Assembly: GCA_964491015.1 (NCBI GenBank) | Contig: CAZBEY010000049.1 | Location: forward strand, 1-14,588 | Direction of reading: 5' to 3' | Source of the DNA: JADFRD01 sp964491015 | GTDB taxonomy: Bacteria > Fidelibacterota > Marinisomatia > Marinisomatales > TCS55 | Length of the DNA: 14,588 nt | Made by a program: the position numbers and the translations under genes | The notes under the pieces: model-generated | Seen by the model: only the letters and a program-made list of their open reading frames with translations | Told to the model about the DNA's origin: nothing | Databases searched by the model: none | Part shown: positions 1 to 7,732 of the stretch, piece by piece | Layout: the number at the start of each line of letters is the position of its first letter | Numbering within the stretch: position 1 is the first letter of the stretch

Positions 1-136
1 TCCTCCGTAAGCCCATAAAACTCATACACCAGGCGGTCAATTTTGGTTTTATTAATAATGGGAATCACTTCTTCCATTCGAATTTTTTCATAAAGGTATT
101 TTTTTCATCTGTAAGGAATGTTAAATCTGTGCTCAT
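1..136 (-). pseudogene. Chimeric relic of a defence/restriction gene, running off the left edge
   Basis: Reading the minus strand from an ATG at 136 gives MSTDLTFLTDEKNTF and a stop within 24 codons. From memory, this opening resembles the N-terminus of helicases with a phospholipase-D-like domain found in defence loci. After a run of seven A's the reading continues in another frame as EKIRMEEVIPIIN, then KIDRLVYEFYGLTEE, open to the window edge. The phrase IDRLVYE-YGLTEE is typical of the extreme C-terminus of Eco57I-like adenine methylases and type IIG restriction enzymes. The simplest reading is a start and a tail of two genes (or one long gene) joined by deletion. A short native ORF from the ATG at 77 is an alternative. 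The family assignments are recalled, not searched. Confidence 0.4.
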
Positions 137-367
137 AAGCCTTTCATATATTTCAATAATCTCTACTGAATTTTAACTCTATCCATATTAACATTCATTT
201 GAAAAATGGTATTTGTCAACTTCTGAATTAATTACGATTTACGTCCCGAATTAATTCGGGATCTCTACTTCGCTCCGATTTTACATTATTATCCCGATAA
301 ATCGGGACAGGCTGTTTATAAACACTTTCTCCATTAAATTCCGGCTGAACTATCACAAATAAAATCT
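137..367. other. Non-coding gap before tdh
   Basis: No convincing reading frame or RNA gene is seen here. The notable content is the palindrome-rich block at 243-308, listed separately. No clear -35/-10 pair or Shine-Dalgarno sequence was found just before the tdh ATG, so the tdh promoter is not assigned. Confidence 0.5.
243..308. repeat. Nested palindrome block (two hairpins bounded by GTCCCGA/TCGGGAC)
   Basis: Two inverted repeats sit about 30 bp apart. The first is a perfect palindrome TCCCGAATTAATTCGGGA (244-261). The second is TCCCGAT-AA-ATCGGGA (292-307). The outer arms GTCCCGA (243-249) and TCGGGAC (302-308) are also complementary, so the block can fold as two small hairpins or one long one. 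Neither hairpin is followed by a T-run, so it is not a classical terminator. This form suggests a dispersed REP/MITE-like intergenic repeat, but only one copy is visible here. Confidence 0.45.
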
Positions 368-1393
368 ATGAAAGCAATATGCAAATCCAAACCTGAACCC
401 GGCCTTTGGCTAAAAGATGTTCCCAAACCTATCGTTGAAACAAATGATGTTTTAATCAAAATTCATAAGACAGCCATTTGCGGTACGGATCTCCATATTT
501 ACAAATGGGATGAATGGGCACAGCGCACATTAAATCTTCCAATAGTTACCGGTCATGAATTTGTTGGAATTGTAGAAGAAATTGGTCCGGGTGTTACCCA
601 CTATAATCTTGGTGACGTAGTCTCGGGTGAAGGACATATTACTTGCGGGTATTGTCGCAATTGCCGCGCGGGCAAACGGCACTTATGCCATAAAACAATC
701 GGTATTGGTATCCACCGTGACGGCGCCTTTGCTGAATATTTGGTGATCCCGGAATCAAATGTCTGGCCCATCCATGAAGATATTCCCTCAGAAATTGCGG
801 CATTTTTTGACCCGTTTGGAAATGCTGTCCATACAGCACTGTCCTACGAAATGGTTGGTGAAGATGTTCTCATCACCGGCGCGGGTCCAATTGGAATCAT
901 GGCTGTGGCTATCTGCAATTTTGTCGGTGCACGAAATGTGGTCATCACAGACGTCAATGAATACCGCCTTGAACTTGCGCGAAAGCTGGGAGCAACCAAA
1001 GCCATCAACGTATCCAAAGAAAATATTCGGGATTTTTATAATGATTTGAATATGGTTAACGGATTTGACGTGGGTCTGGAAATGTCCGGGAATCCGGAAG
1101 CGTTCAGGGGATTACTGGACAATATGTACAATGGTGGTCGTGTGGCTTTGTTGGGGCTTTTACCTGAATCCACCCGAATTAATTGGGACGATATTATTTT
1201 TAAAGGTCTCTATATCAAAGGAATATATGGCCGGGAAATGTATGAAACTTGGTACAAGATGACACAAATGCTTCGGAGCGGACTGGATATTTCAGGCGTT
1301 TTGACCCATCGCTTTTCCGTGGATGAATTTCAAAAAGGTTTTGACATTATGGAATCCGGGAACTGCGGCAAAGTCATTTTAGAGTGGGAATAA
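368..1393 (+). CDS. tdh: L-threonine 3-dehydrogenase
   Basis: A zinc-dependent medium-chain dehydrogenase that oxidises L-threonine with NAD+ to 2-amino-3-ketobutyrate in the cytoplasm. At 341 residues it matches the E. coli enzyme in length. Visible features are the catalytic zinc site (Cys38 in AICGTDLHIY; His63-Glu64 in TGHEFVG), four structural-zinc cysteines (93, 96, 99, 107 in CGYCRNCRAGKRHLC), the glycine-rich Rossmann loop GAGPIG (171-176) and an acidic residue after the next strand (Asp195) that fits NAD preference. The gene directly downstream, kbl, encodes the enzyme that uses its unstable product, which makes the tdh call more specific than a generic zinc alcohol dehydrogenase. 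The start gives the standard family N-terminus; no strong ribosome binding site precedes it. Confidence 0.95.
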   Translation: MKAICKSKPEPGLWLKDVPKPIVETNDVLIKIHKTAICGTDLHIYKWDEWAQRTLNLPIVTGHEFVGIVEEIGPGVTHYNLGDVVSGEGHITCGYCRNCRAGKRHLCHKTIGIGIHRDGAFAEYLVIPESNVWPIHEDIPSEIAAFFDPFGNAVHTALSYEMVGEDVLITGAGPIGIMAVAICNFVGARNVVITDVNEYRLELARKLGATKAINVSKENIRDFYNDLNMVNGFDVGLEMSGNPEAFRGLLDNMYNGGRVALLGLLPESTRINWDDIIFKGLYIKGIYGREMYETWYKMTQMLRSGLDISGVLTHRFSVDEFQKGFDIMESGNCGKVILEWE

Positions 1394-1479
1394 AAAAGAA
1401 GCCACAAAGAACACTAATGGTTCCAAAAAATATTTATTATAACTTTAGTATTCAATTGCGGACTTAGCAGCAAAAAGAT

Positions 1480-2664
1480 ATGGTTGACTCAAAACAAATT
1501 TATCATGATACTTTAAGCCAAATTGAGGCCGAGGGATTGTATAAAAAAGAACGTACCATCACTACACCTCAAGGTGTAACCATCAGAACACAGGAAGGTG
1601 GTGAAGTTCTCAATTTCTGTGCTAATAATTATTTGGGACTCTCCAACAACCCTGAAATAAAAGCAGCCGCACAAGATGCATTAGAACAATATGGATTTGG
1701 AATGTCATCGGTACGATTTATTTGCGGCACTCAGGATATTCACAAAGAATTGGAAGGAAAAATATCTAATTTTTTCGGCACTGATAATACCATATTATAC
1801 ACTTCCTGCTTTGATGCAAATGGAGGATTGTTTGAAACGCTTCTCGGTCCGGATGACGCCATTATTTCTGATTCACTCAATCACGCCTCCATAATCGATG
1901 GGGTTCGTTTATGCAAGGCACAGCGGTATCGCTATGCCAACAGCGACATGGACGACTTGGAAGACCAATTACAAAAAGCCCAAAGCGCACGCCTCCGGAT
2001 GATCGCTACGGATGGTGTTTTTTCTATGGACGGCTATATTGCCAAACTTGATGAAATTACTGCCTTATCGGAAAAATATAATGCAATAGTCATGGTGGAT
2101 GATTCCCATGCCACCGGATTTGTGGGTAAGACAGGCAGGGGATCGGCAGAATACCGCCATGTAATGGATAAAATTGACGTTTGGACATCAACGTTGGGAA
2201 AAGCACTCGGGGGTGCGTCCGGGGGTTTTACTACAGGCCGCCAGGAAATTATTGATATGCTCCGCCAGCGTTCCCGTCCCTATCTTTTTTCCAATACTAT
2301 GGCTCCGGCCATTGTTGCTGCGGGGATCAAAGTGTTCGACATATTATCTAAATCCACTGATCTACGGGATAAGCTCGAAGAAAATACATTATATTTTAGA
2401 GAAAAAATGAAGGAAGCCGGATTTAATATTAAGAAAGGAGACCATCCCATTGTACCTGTAATGCTTTTTGATGCTAAACTGGCACAAAAGATGGCAACGG
2501 CACTTTTAAAAGAAGGGATTTATGTGATCGGATTTTTCTTTCCTGTCGTTCCCAAAGGAGAAGCCCGGATACGAGTGCAAATCTCTGCTGCGATGGAAAC
2601 GGCTCATTTGGATAAAGCAATCGAAGCATTTATTAATGTGGGACAAAACCTTGGTATACTTTGA
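1480..2664 (+). CDS. kbl: 2-amino-3-ketobutyrate CoA ligase (glycine C-acetyltransferase)
   Basis: A PLP enzyme of the alpha-oxoamine synthase family that cleaves 2-amino-3-ketobutyrate with CoA to glycine and acetyl-CoA, completing threonine breakdown started by Tdh. Its 394 residues are close to the usual 398. Seen in the sequence: FCANNYLGLSNNP near residues 47-58, the aspartate motif VMVDDSHATGF (204-214), and the PLP lysine in TSTLGKALGGASGGF (Lys241). The C-terminal domain carries HPIVPVML and the arginine segment ARIRVQISAAM expected to hold substrate carboxylate. It follows tdh by 86 bp with no terminator between, so the two are probably co-transcribed. Related enzymes (KAS, AONS/BioF, HemA) share the fold; the tdh neighbour and KBL-like sequence favour kbl. 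Confidence 0.95.
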   Translation: MVDSKQIYHDTLSQIEAEGLYKKERTITTPQGVTIRTQEGGEVLNFCANNYLGLSNNPEIKAAAQDALEQYGFGMSSVRFICGTQDIHKELEGKISNFFGTDNTILYTSCFDANGGLFETLLGPDDAIISDSLNHASIIDGVRLCKAQRYRYANSDMDDLEDQLQKAQSARLRMIATDGVFSMDGYIAKLDEITALSEKYNAIVMVDDSHATGFVGKTGRGSAEYRHVMDKIDVWTSTLGKALGGASGGFTTGRQEIIDMLRQRSRPYLFSNTMAPAIVAAGIKVFDILSKSTDLRDKLEENTLYFREKMKEAGFNIKKGDHPIVPVMLFDAKLAQKMATALLKEGIYVIGFFFPVVPKGEARIRVQISAAMETAHLDKAIEAFINVGQNLGIL

Positions 2665-2714
2665 CGAATAAACTATTTTCTTTATTAATGTGTTATAAAT
2701 ACACGTTAAATCGT

Positions 2715-2744
2715 TTGACACCTCTTTCACATGCTGGGTATATT
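2715..2744 (+). promoter_or_regulatory. Sigma70-like promoter for secDF
   Basis: A perfect -35 box TTGACA (2715-2720) is followed after 18 bp by TATATT (2739-2744), one mismatch from TATAAT. Transcription would start near 2751, about 30 nt before the secD ATG. It lies in the 117-bp gap after kbl, which separates secDF expression from tdh-kbl. Confidence 0.6.
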
Positions 2745-2781
2745 CCCGGGCTTTTTTCAAACCTAAAATATTTATTTCTAT

Positions 2782-4698
2782 ATGAAGAGTAAACTAACAC
2801 CAAGATATATCATTATTGCGCTTGTTCTGGCTTGGGCTTTTTATGCCATTTGGCCGACAATAAAATATCAAAATCTATCCTCAGATGATATCGAAAATAT
2901 GAGGGAAGACGGGACACTTCAGACCCTTGAAAGCAAGATTATTAAACAAGGCCTGGATTTAAAAGGCGGTATTTATATTGTTTTAGAAGTGGATTTACCA
3001 ACCATGGTTCAAAACCTGGCTATCAATAAGGATAATCGCTTCGAGTCAGCCCTGATGAATGTCCGCAAAAAACTGGATAGTGATTCACAATTTGACTTTT
3101 ATCAAACATTCCAACAGGAATTTTCTGAAAGCGGTCTTCGGTTGACTCGTTATTTTGACGTGGATTATGGCGGAAACGCAGATGAAATTATGGCAGGTCT
3201 CCATGACGAAGGCAAAGATGCAATTGATCGTGTATTAGAAATTCTGCAGAATCGTGTTGATCAATTTGGTGTATCAGAGCCAACCATTCAAAAACAGGGT
3301 AATCGCAGAATCATTGTGGAGTTAGCCGGCATCCAGGATGCAAAACGTGCGCGTGATCTGCTGCAAAGTACAGCGCTTCTGGAATTTATATTGGTCAAAT
3401 CTCCTGATCTGACAAATGATTTGCTTCTTCGAATTGATAATGTAATCAAAGGCAGCGACGAACTGACTGAATTAACAGAATCCATCAGTGATAAGAAACC
3501 CAAAGAAGAAGCAATTGTAAGTGATGATGAGACTATTTCCGTCAGTGAATTATTTGGAGATCAATCTATCCAAACTGAAACAGATTCAACAGATACTTCT
3601 GTTGTTGTAGATAAAAACATGGTTGCCGACAGGCCCTTTTCTTCTTTACTCAGAGCTTTGGGAAATGATATTGGTGTTCCGGAGAAAAATGTTTACATCA
3701 TTAAAAAAATTCTGGAAATGGATGAGGTAAAGGCAAAACTGGATGCAGCTAATGGACAGTTTTTATTAAGCAACGATATTGAAGTTTTTTCCAATGTTGA
3801 CGGTGGTCAGGAAAAAATGTACCGGATGTTTTATCTGGAAGGTGAATCTGAACTGACTGGTGGTGTGGTTGAAAAAGCAAGCGCAACACTGGGAGGTACC
3901 GGCAGCTCAGCATCAGGGCAATCCATCGTACTGTTAGATATGAATTCAGAGGGATCTCGAGTTTGGTCAAGAGTCACTGGTGGGAATATAGGCCGCAGGG
4001 TAGCTATTGTATTAGATAAAAAAGTGCATATGGCTCCAGTGATTCGATCCAAAATTTCCGATGGCGGGACTATGATTGAAGGTTTTTCCGGTATGGACGA
4101 AGCCAAAGATATTGCCATTGTTTTAAGAGCCGGCGCGCTACCTGCTCCGGTGAAAATTATTGAAGAAAGAGTCGTTGGCCCTTCATTGGGAGCTGATTCA
4201 GTGACCAAGGGTACACGGTCTGTCGTCATTGGATTGGTATTGGTTTTGGTTTTTATGACCGTGTACTATAAATGGTCCGGGGTCATTGCGGACTTCGCAC
4301 TCTTCTGGAATATCGTTCTCGTTTTGGCAATCCTCGCAATGCTGGATGCTACTCTAACACTTCCCGGTATTGCAGCATTGATTTTAACTGTTGGCATGTC
4401 TATTGACGCTAATGTGATTATCTTTGAGCGTATACGCGAAGAAAGTCGGAAAGGGAAAACTCCTCGGGCTGCCATTGACGCAGGATATAACCGGGCATTA
4501 ACCACAATCATTGATGCCAATGTTACCACACTCATTGCAGCTTTAGTACTATATCAATTTGGAACGGGTCCAATTCGTGGATTCGCAACGGTTCTCTTCT
4601 GGGGAATTGTCATATCCATGTTTACCGCCATTTTTGTAACAAGAACCATATTTAATACCCTCACCGAACGCAGGGGGATACAGAGTTTGAGTATATGA
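2782..4698 (+). CDS. secD: Protein translocase subunit SecD
   Basis: Inner-membrane RND-type subunit that, with SecF, uses the proton gradient to pull exported proteins through SecYEG. Features in order: TM1 (about residues 9-26), the periplasmic motif GLDLKGG (57-63), the P1 head region with RVDQFGVSEPTIQKQG (158-173), then after a long insert the conserved SIVLLDMNSEGSRVW (381-395) and ALPAPVKIIEERVVGPSLG (452-470). A five-helix membrane domain includes TLPGIAALILTVGMSIDAN (526-544), with Asp542 in the proton-path position, and FERIREE after it. Length 638 against about 615 in E. coli. An acidic, low-complexity segment (about 223-285, rich in D/E/S/T) lies inside P1. The stop codon overlaps the secF start (ATGA). 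No yajC precedes it in this window. Confidence 0.97.
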   Translation: MKSKLTPRYIIIALVLAWAFYAIWPTIKYQNLSSDDIENMREDGTLQTLESKIIKQGLDLKGGIYIVLEVDLPTMVQNLAINKDNRFESALMNVRKKLDSDSQFDFYQTFQQEFSESGLRLTRYFDVDYGGNADEIMAGLHDEGKDAIDRVLEILQNRVDQFGVSEPTIQKQGNRRIIVELAGIQDAKRARDLLQSTALLEFILVKSPDLTNDLLLRIDNVIKGSDELTELTESISDKKPKEEAIVSDDETISVSELFGDQSIQTETDSTDTSVVVDKNMVADRPFSSLLRALGNDIGVPEKNVYIIKKILEMDEVKAKLDAANGQFLLSNDIEVFSNVDGGQEKMYRMFYLEGESELTGGVVEKASATLGGTGSSASGQSIVLLDMNSEGSRVWSRVTGGNIGRRVAIVLDKKVHMAPVIRSKISDGGTMIEGFSGMDEAKDIAIVLRAGALPAPVKIIEERVVGPSLGADSVTKGTRSVVIGLVLVLVFMTVYYKWSGVIADFALFWNIVLVLAILAMLDATLTLPGIAALILTVGMSIDANVIIFERIREESRKGKTPRAAIDAGYNRALTTIIDANVTTLIAALVLYQFGTGPIRGFATVLFWGIVISMFTAIFVTRTIFNTLTERRGIQSLSI

Positions 4699-5618
4699 GA
4701 TTATTAAGAGAAACAAATATTCCTTTCATCGGTCAAAGCCGATTTGCATTTTTCCTGTCCGGAACGATTATTCTGGCTGGATTGATTTCCCTGTTTTTGC
4801 AGGGCGGTCCCAGGTTGAGCGTCGATTTCAAGGGCGGAACACTGGTTGCTGTTCAATTTACTGACAATATCGACGTCAATAATGTTCGCACTACAATGGG
4901 GAATGTATCCATTGACGGAATCATCCATGATTTCAGCAAAGCTGAGATCAAACGATTTGGTTCGAACCGTGATATTTCTGTCCGATTACCACTCATCAAT
5001 GACCAGCCTGAAAACTTTCCGCAATTGATAGTGAACCACTTGTATCAATCTTTTCAGGGACATGTCCCTTCCGATGTGAACCATTTTATTTTGTCCATTG
5101 AAAAGGTCGGGCCAAAGATCGGGGCTGAATTAAGCGGCAAGGCTGTTATGGCCGTTATATCTGCTCTGATTCTAATTCTGATTTATATTTCTATTCGATT
5201 TGAATTCAAATTCGCTGTGAGCGCCATTGCTGCTTTAACCCATGACGTCATTATTACCTTAGGCATTTTTTCCATTATGGATTATGAAATTTCCTTGCCA
5301 ATTATAGCCGCTTTTTTGACTATTGTCGGGTATTCTTTAAATGATACGATTGTCATTTTTGACCGGATTAGAGAAAATGTGAAAGTATTGAAACGTGTAT
5401 CATATTCTGATATTGTAGATCGCAGTTTAAATGAATCCTTGAGTAGAACGATCGTTACATCAATAACAACATTTTTTGTTGTATTTATTCTTTTCCTATT
5501 CGGCGGTGAAGTAATCCATTATTTTGCTTTTGCCATGTTAATTGGTGTAGTTGTTGGTACATATTCCAGTATTTACATTGCCAGCCCCATTGTTGTGCAA
5601 CTGCACAAAAAGAATTGA
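4695..5618 (+). CDS. secF: Protein translocase subunit SecF
   Basis: Partner of SecD in the proton-driven SecDF translocation motor. The 307-residue length is typical. TM1 spans about 17-36, followed by the periplasmic motif LSVDFKGGTL (41-50), the family signature VGPKIGAEL (138-146), and a five-helix membrane domain containing HDVIITLGIF (183-192) and VGYSLNDTIVIFDRIREN (211-228), with Asp217 in the conserved proton-relay position. The start overlaps the secD stop by four bases, so translation is coupled and subunit stoichiometry probably linked. A strong terminator follows 31 bp after the stop, which closes the secDF unit. Confidence 0.97.
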   Translation: MRLLRETNIPFIGQSRFAFFLSGTIILAGLISLFLQGGPRLSVDFKGGTLVAVQFTDNIDVNNVRTTMGNVSIDGIIHDFSKAEIKRFGSNRDISVRLPLINDQPENFPQLIVNHLYQSFQGHVPSDVNHFILSIEKVGPKIGAELSGKAVMAVISALILILIYISIRFEFKFAVSAIAALTHDVIITLGIFSIMDYEISLPIIAAFLTIVGYSLNDTIVIFDRIRENVKVLKRVSYSDIVDRSLNESLSRTIVTSITTFFVVFILFLFGGEVIHYFAFAMLIGVVVGTYSSIYIASPIVVQLHKKN

Positions 5619-5649
5619 TTTCTATCAAATATACTATCATTATTAGATT

Positions 5650-5677
5650 AAAAAACTCCGCATTTGCGGAGTTTTTT
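5650..5677. terminator. Rho-independent terminator after secF
   Basis: The stem ACTCCGC (5655-5661) pairs with GCGGAGT (5666-5672) across an ATTT loop. It is flanked by an A-run on the left and a T-run (TTTTTT) on the right, so it can act in both directions. It ends the secDF transcript and sits only 11 bp before the next ATG. Confidence 0.9.
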
Positions 5678-5688
5678 GTTTAAATATT

Positions 5689-6561
5689 ATGAAACCCAAA
5701 ATAGCTATACTATACTCAGTTCTCTGCGCTATCTGGGGGACAACATGGGTGATATTAAAAAAGAGCATCATTGAAGGGACACCCCCGATTTATGGTGTCG
5801 GACTCAGATTTTTATTGGCAGGATTGATTTTACTCATTGTAATGATTATAAAAGGAAAATCTATCCCCCGGTCTAATAAAGCCCTAGTTACGTATATTTT
5901 ATTTACTTCTATGAATTTTGTGTTTGCTTATGGCCTTTCCTATTATGCTGCACAATTTATTTATTCTAATCTGTCAGCAATTTTATGGGCAGGATTTCCG
6001 TTTATAGTTGTACTCATCTCCCATTTTTATTTAAACAATGAAAAACTCACTCCAACTAAAGTTATTACAATTTTAATAGGAACAATCGGCGTTATTCTTA
6101 TCCTATCCCAAGGTAAAACCATGGGCGGGAATCATGTATTTCTTGGAATGGGTTTGACTATCATAGCTGTCATAGTAGCTGCTTGGCCAAATGTTTATCT
6201 GAAGAAAAATATTGAAAGTATCGATACTTTATCAATGAATGCTGTATGCCAAACATGCGCAGGTATTATTCTATTATCCATTTCATATTTTGTTGAATCA
6301 CAACAAACCATGATTTGGAGCCCGTTTAATATATTTGCGATAGGCTATTTGACGTTGTTTGGCACTGTAACTGCGTGGATGATATATATCTGGCTATTTA
6401 ACCATATTTCGATGACACAAATTGCTTATATTGCATTTCCGCCGCCTGTCATTGCTTTTATTATTGGCTGGTATTTTTTAGGTGAAGCATTAACTCCACT
6501 ATCAATTCTGGGCGCAGTCATAGTAATTTTCGGTGCGGTGATGGTGAATTTGAAACGATAG
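5689..6561 (+). CDS. EamA/DMT-family transporter
   Basis: An inner-membrane transporter of the drug/metabolite superfamily (two EamA repeats, ten predicted helices, 290 residues, the usual size). The first repeat opens with AIWGTTWVILKK (14-25) and LRFLLAGLILL (39-49). The second ends with the family-like stretch FLGEALTPLSILGAVIVIFG (263-282). Members export amino acids, metabolites or drugs; nothing here shows the substrate. The gene lies directly after the secF terminator, with only 11 bp between hairpin and ATG, so its own promoter must overlap the secF 3' end or it depends on read-through. No ribosome binding site is evident. Confidence 0.9.
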   Translation: MKPKIAILYSVLCAIWGTTWVILKKSIIEGTPPIYGVGLRFLLAGLILLIVMIIKGKSIPRSNKALVTYILFTSMNFVFAYGLSYYAAQFIYSNLSAILWAGFPFIVVLISHFYLNNEKLTPTKVITILIGTIGVILILSQGKTMGGNHVFLGMGLTIIAVIVAAWPNVYLKKNIESIDTLSMNAVCQTCAGIILLSISYFVESQQTMIWSPFNIFAIGYLTLFGTVTAWMIYIWLFNHISMTQIAYIAFPPPVIAFIIGWYFLGEALTPLSILGAVIVIFGAVMVNLKR

Positions 6562-6623
6562 AAGTTCAAGTAAAATACATGTACAGTAGTTAAATTCTTT
6601 TTCAATTATAATATAGTGAAAAA

Positions 6624-7121
6624 ATGAAAACCATACAATTTGGGACAGTAAAAACTCCATTTGGGATGATGGGTCTTGCCATATCAAAAACAGGACTTTG
6701 CCGCGTATATTTTCCGGAAGAAACGCCATTCGAAATATCTTTAAAAAATGATTTTCCTAAATGCGCAATCATTAAAAATGAAAAGGCACTCCAAAATATC
6801 AAACGGCAGTTTAAAGAATATTTTTCAGGGAAAAGACGCTCATTTGATATTGATCTGGATTTGATTGCTCCACCATTTTATAAGAAAATATTAACAGAAG
6901 TCAATAAAATCCCATTTGGTCAAATTTCAACTTATAAGGATATTGCAAAAAAAGCCGGAAACTCTAAAGCGGTTCGGGCCGCCGGATCTGCAAATGCAAA
7001 TAATCCTCTGCCTATTGTGATTCCTTGTCACCGCGTTCTGCAAACGGGAGGCGGACTCGGTGGTTACGGCGGGAAACTGGAACGAAAAGTTTTTCTCCTG
7101 GAATTAGAAAATTCTCTATAA
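6624..7121 (+). CDS. ogt: Methylated-DNA--[protein]-cysteine S-methyltransferase
   Basis: Suicide DNA-repair protein that moves an alkyl group from O6-alkylguanine (or O4-alkylthymine) onto its own cysteine. The 165-residue protein has the Ogt layout: a poorly conserved N-terminal alpha/beta domain, then the catalytic domain with IPFGQISTYKDIA (96-108), the helix with arginine finger AVRAAG (Arg118), and the active-site motif IPCHRVL with acceptor Cys135. LGGYGGKLERK follows, as in the family. No Ada-type AraC domain is present, so this is the stand-alone (Ogt/MGMT) type. A TATAAT at 6607-6612 could be a -10 box but lacks a clear -35 and leaves almost no leader. The DUF502 gene starts 2 bp after the stop. 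Confidence 0.95.
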   Translation: MKTIQFGTVKTPFGMMGLAISKTGLCRVYFPEETPFEISLKNDFPKCAIIKNEKALQNIKRQFKEYFSGKRRSFDIDLDLIAPPFYKKILTEVNKIPFGQISTYKDIAKKAGNSKAVRAAGSANANNPLPIVIPCHRVLQTGGGLGGYGGKLERKVFLLELENSL

Positions 7122-7123
7122 CG

Positions 7124-7726
7124 ATGATTTGGACACATATAAAACGAACGATACTTACGGGGATATTCACCATTGTTCCTCTGGCCTTGACCATTGTCAT
7201 TTTACAATTTATTTTTCGTTCTTTGGACAATATCTCCGCTCCTTTGTTAAGGAAATTCGGATTTCATATTCCCGGGCTTGGTATTTTGCTCACGTTTTTA
7301 GTCGTCTATATTTTGGGATTGATCATTCGCAATGTATTAGGACGCAAATTGTTCATCTGGGGTGAAAAAATCCTCTTAACGATTCCCCTTGTAAATACAA
7401 TTTATAAGACGATCAAGCAGTTTCTGAGTGCTTTTTCCGGAACGGCTGAGGGAAAAAATTTCCAAAAAGTAATTTTTCTTCAATACCCAAGAATAGGTGT
7501 CTGGACTTTGGCCTTCGTCACTGGTGAGTCTGCAGATGGCGATGGCGTAGAATACTATCATATTTTCGTTCCTACAACACCCAACCCAACGTCTGGATTC
7601 TTTATTATTATACCTCAAAACGATACAATGAGAACCGATATGACCGTGGAAGAAGGGATCAAAATGGTTATATCCGGAGGCTTGATTGCCCCGCCAAATA
7701 ATGAATTGCACAAATTCCCAAAATAA
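7124..7726 (+). CDS. DUF502 family membrane protein
   Basis: A 200-residue protein of the DUF502 family, whose biochemical role is unknown. I start it at the ATG at 7124, 2 bp after the ogt stop; an upstream in-frame ATG at 7025 lies inside ogt and would add 33 non-family residues. Two hydrophobic segments near the N-terminus (ILTGIFTIVPLALTIVILQF and the LLTFLVVYILGLIIRNVLG region) make two membrane helices. The soluble part contains the family-typical IPLVNTIYKTIKQF, VWTLAFVTGE, FVPTTPNPTSGFF and MVISGGLI. The next gene starts 6 bp downstream, so it belongs to the same transcript as the DAK2-DegV fusion and plsY. A link to envelope or lipid metabolism is suggested only by position. Confidence 0.88.
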   Translation: MIWTHIKRTILTGIFTIVPLALTIVILQFIFRSLDNISAPLLRKFGFHIPGLGILLTFLVVYILGLIIRNVLGRKLFIWGEKILLTIPLVNTIYKTIKQFLSAFSGTAEGKNFQKVIFLQYPRIGVWTLAFVTGESADGDGVEYYHIFVPTTPNPTSGFFIIIPQNDTMRTDMTVEEGIKMVISGGLIAPPNNELHKFPK

Positions 7727-7732
7727 GTAACA

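Noticed and set aside
3831..4229. 132-codon open frame opposite secD
   Set aside because: Its composition is that of an antisense shadow of a strongly conserved secD region. It has no ribosome binding site and no recognisable motif.
5593..5608. Inverted repeat TTGTGCA-AC-TGCACAA
   Set aside because: It lies within the last codons of secF (VVQLHKK) and has no T-run or promoter in register. Chance is a sufficient explanation, though an operator for the downstream transporter cannot be excluded.
7025..7123. Upstream in-frame ATG giving a DUF502 protein 33 residues longer
   Set aside because: This part lies inside ogt in another frame and is basic and unlike the DUF502 N-terminus. The ATG at 7124 follows the ogt stop directly and gives the normal family length.
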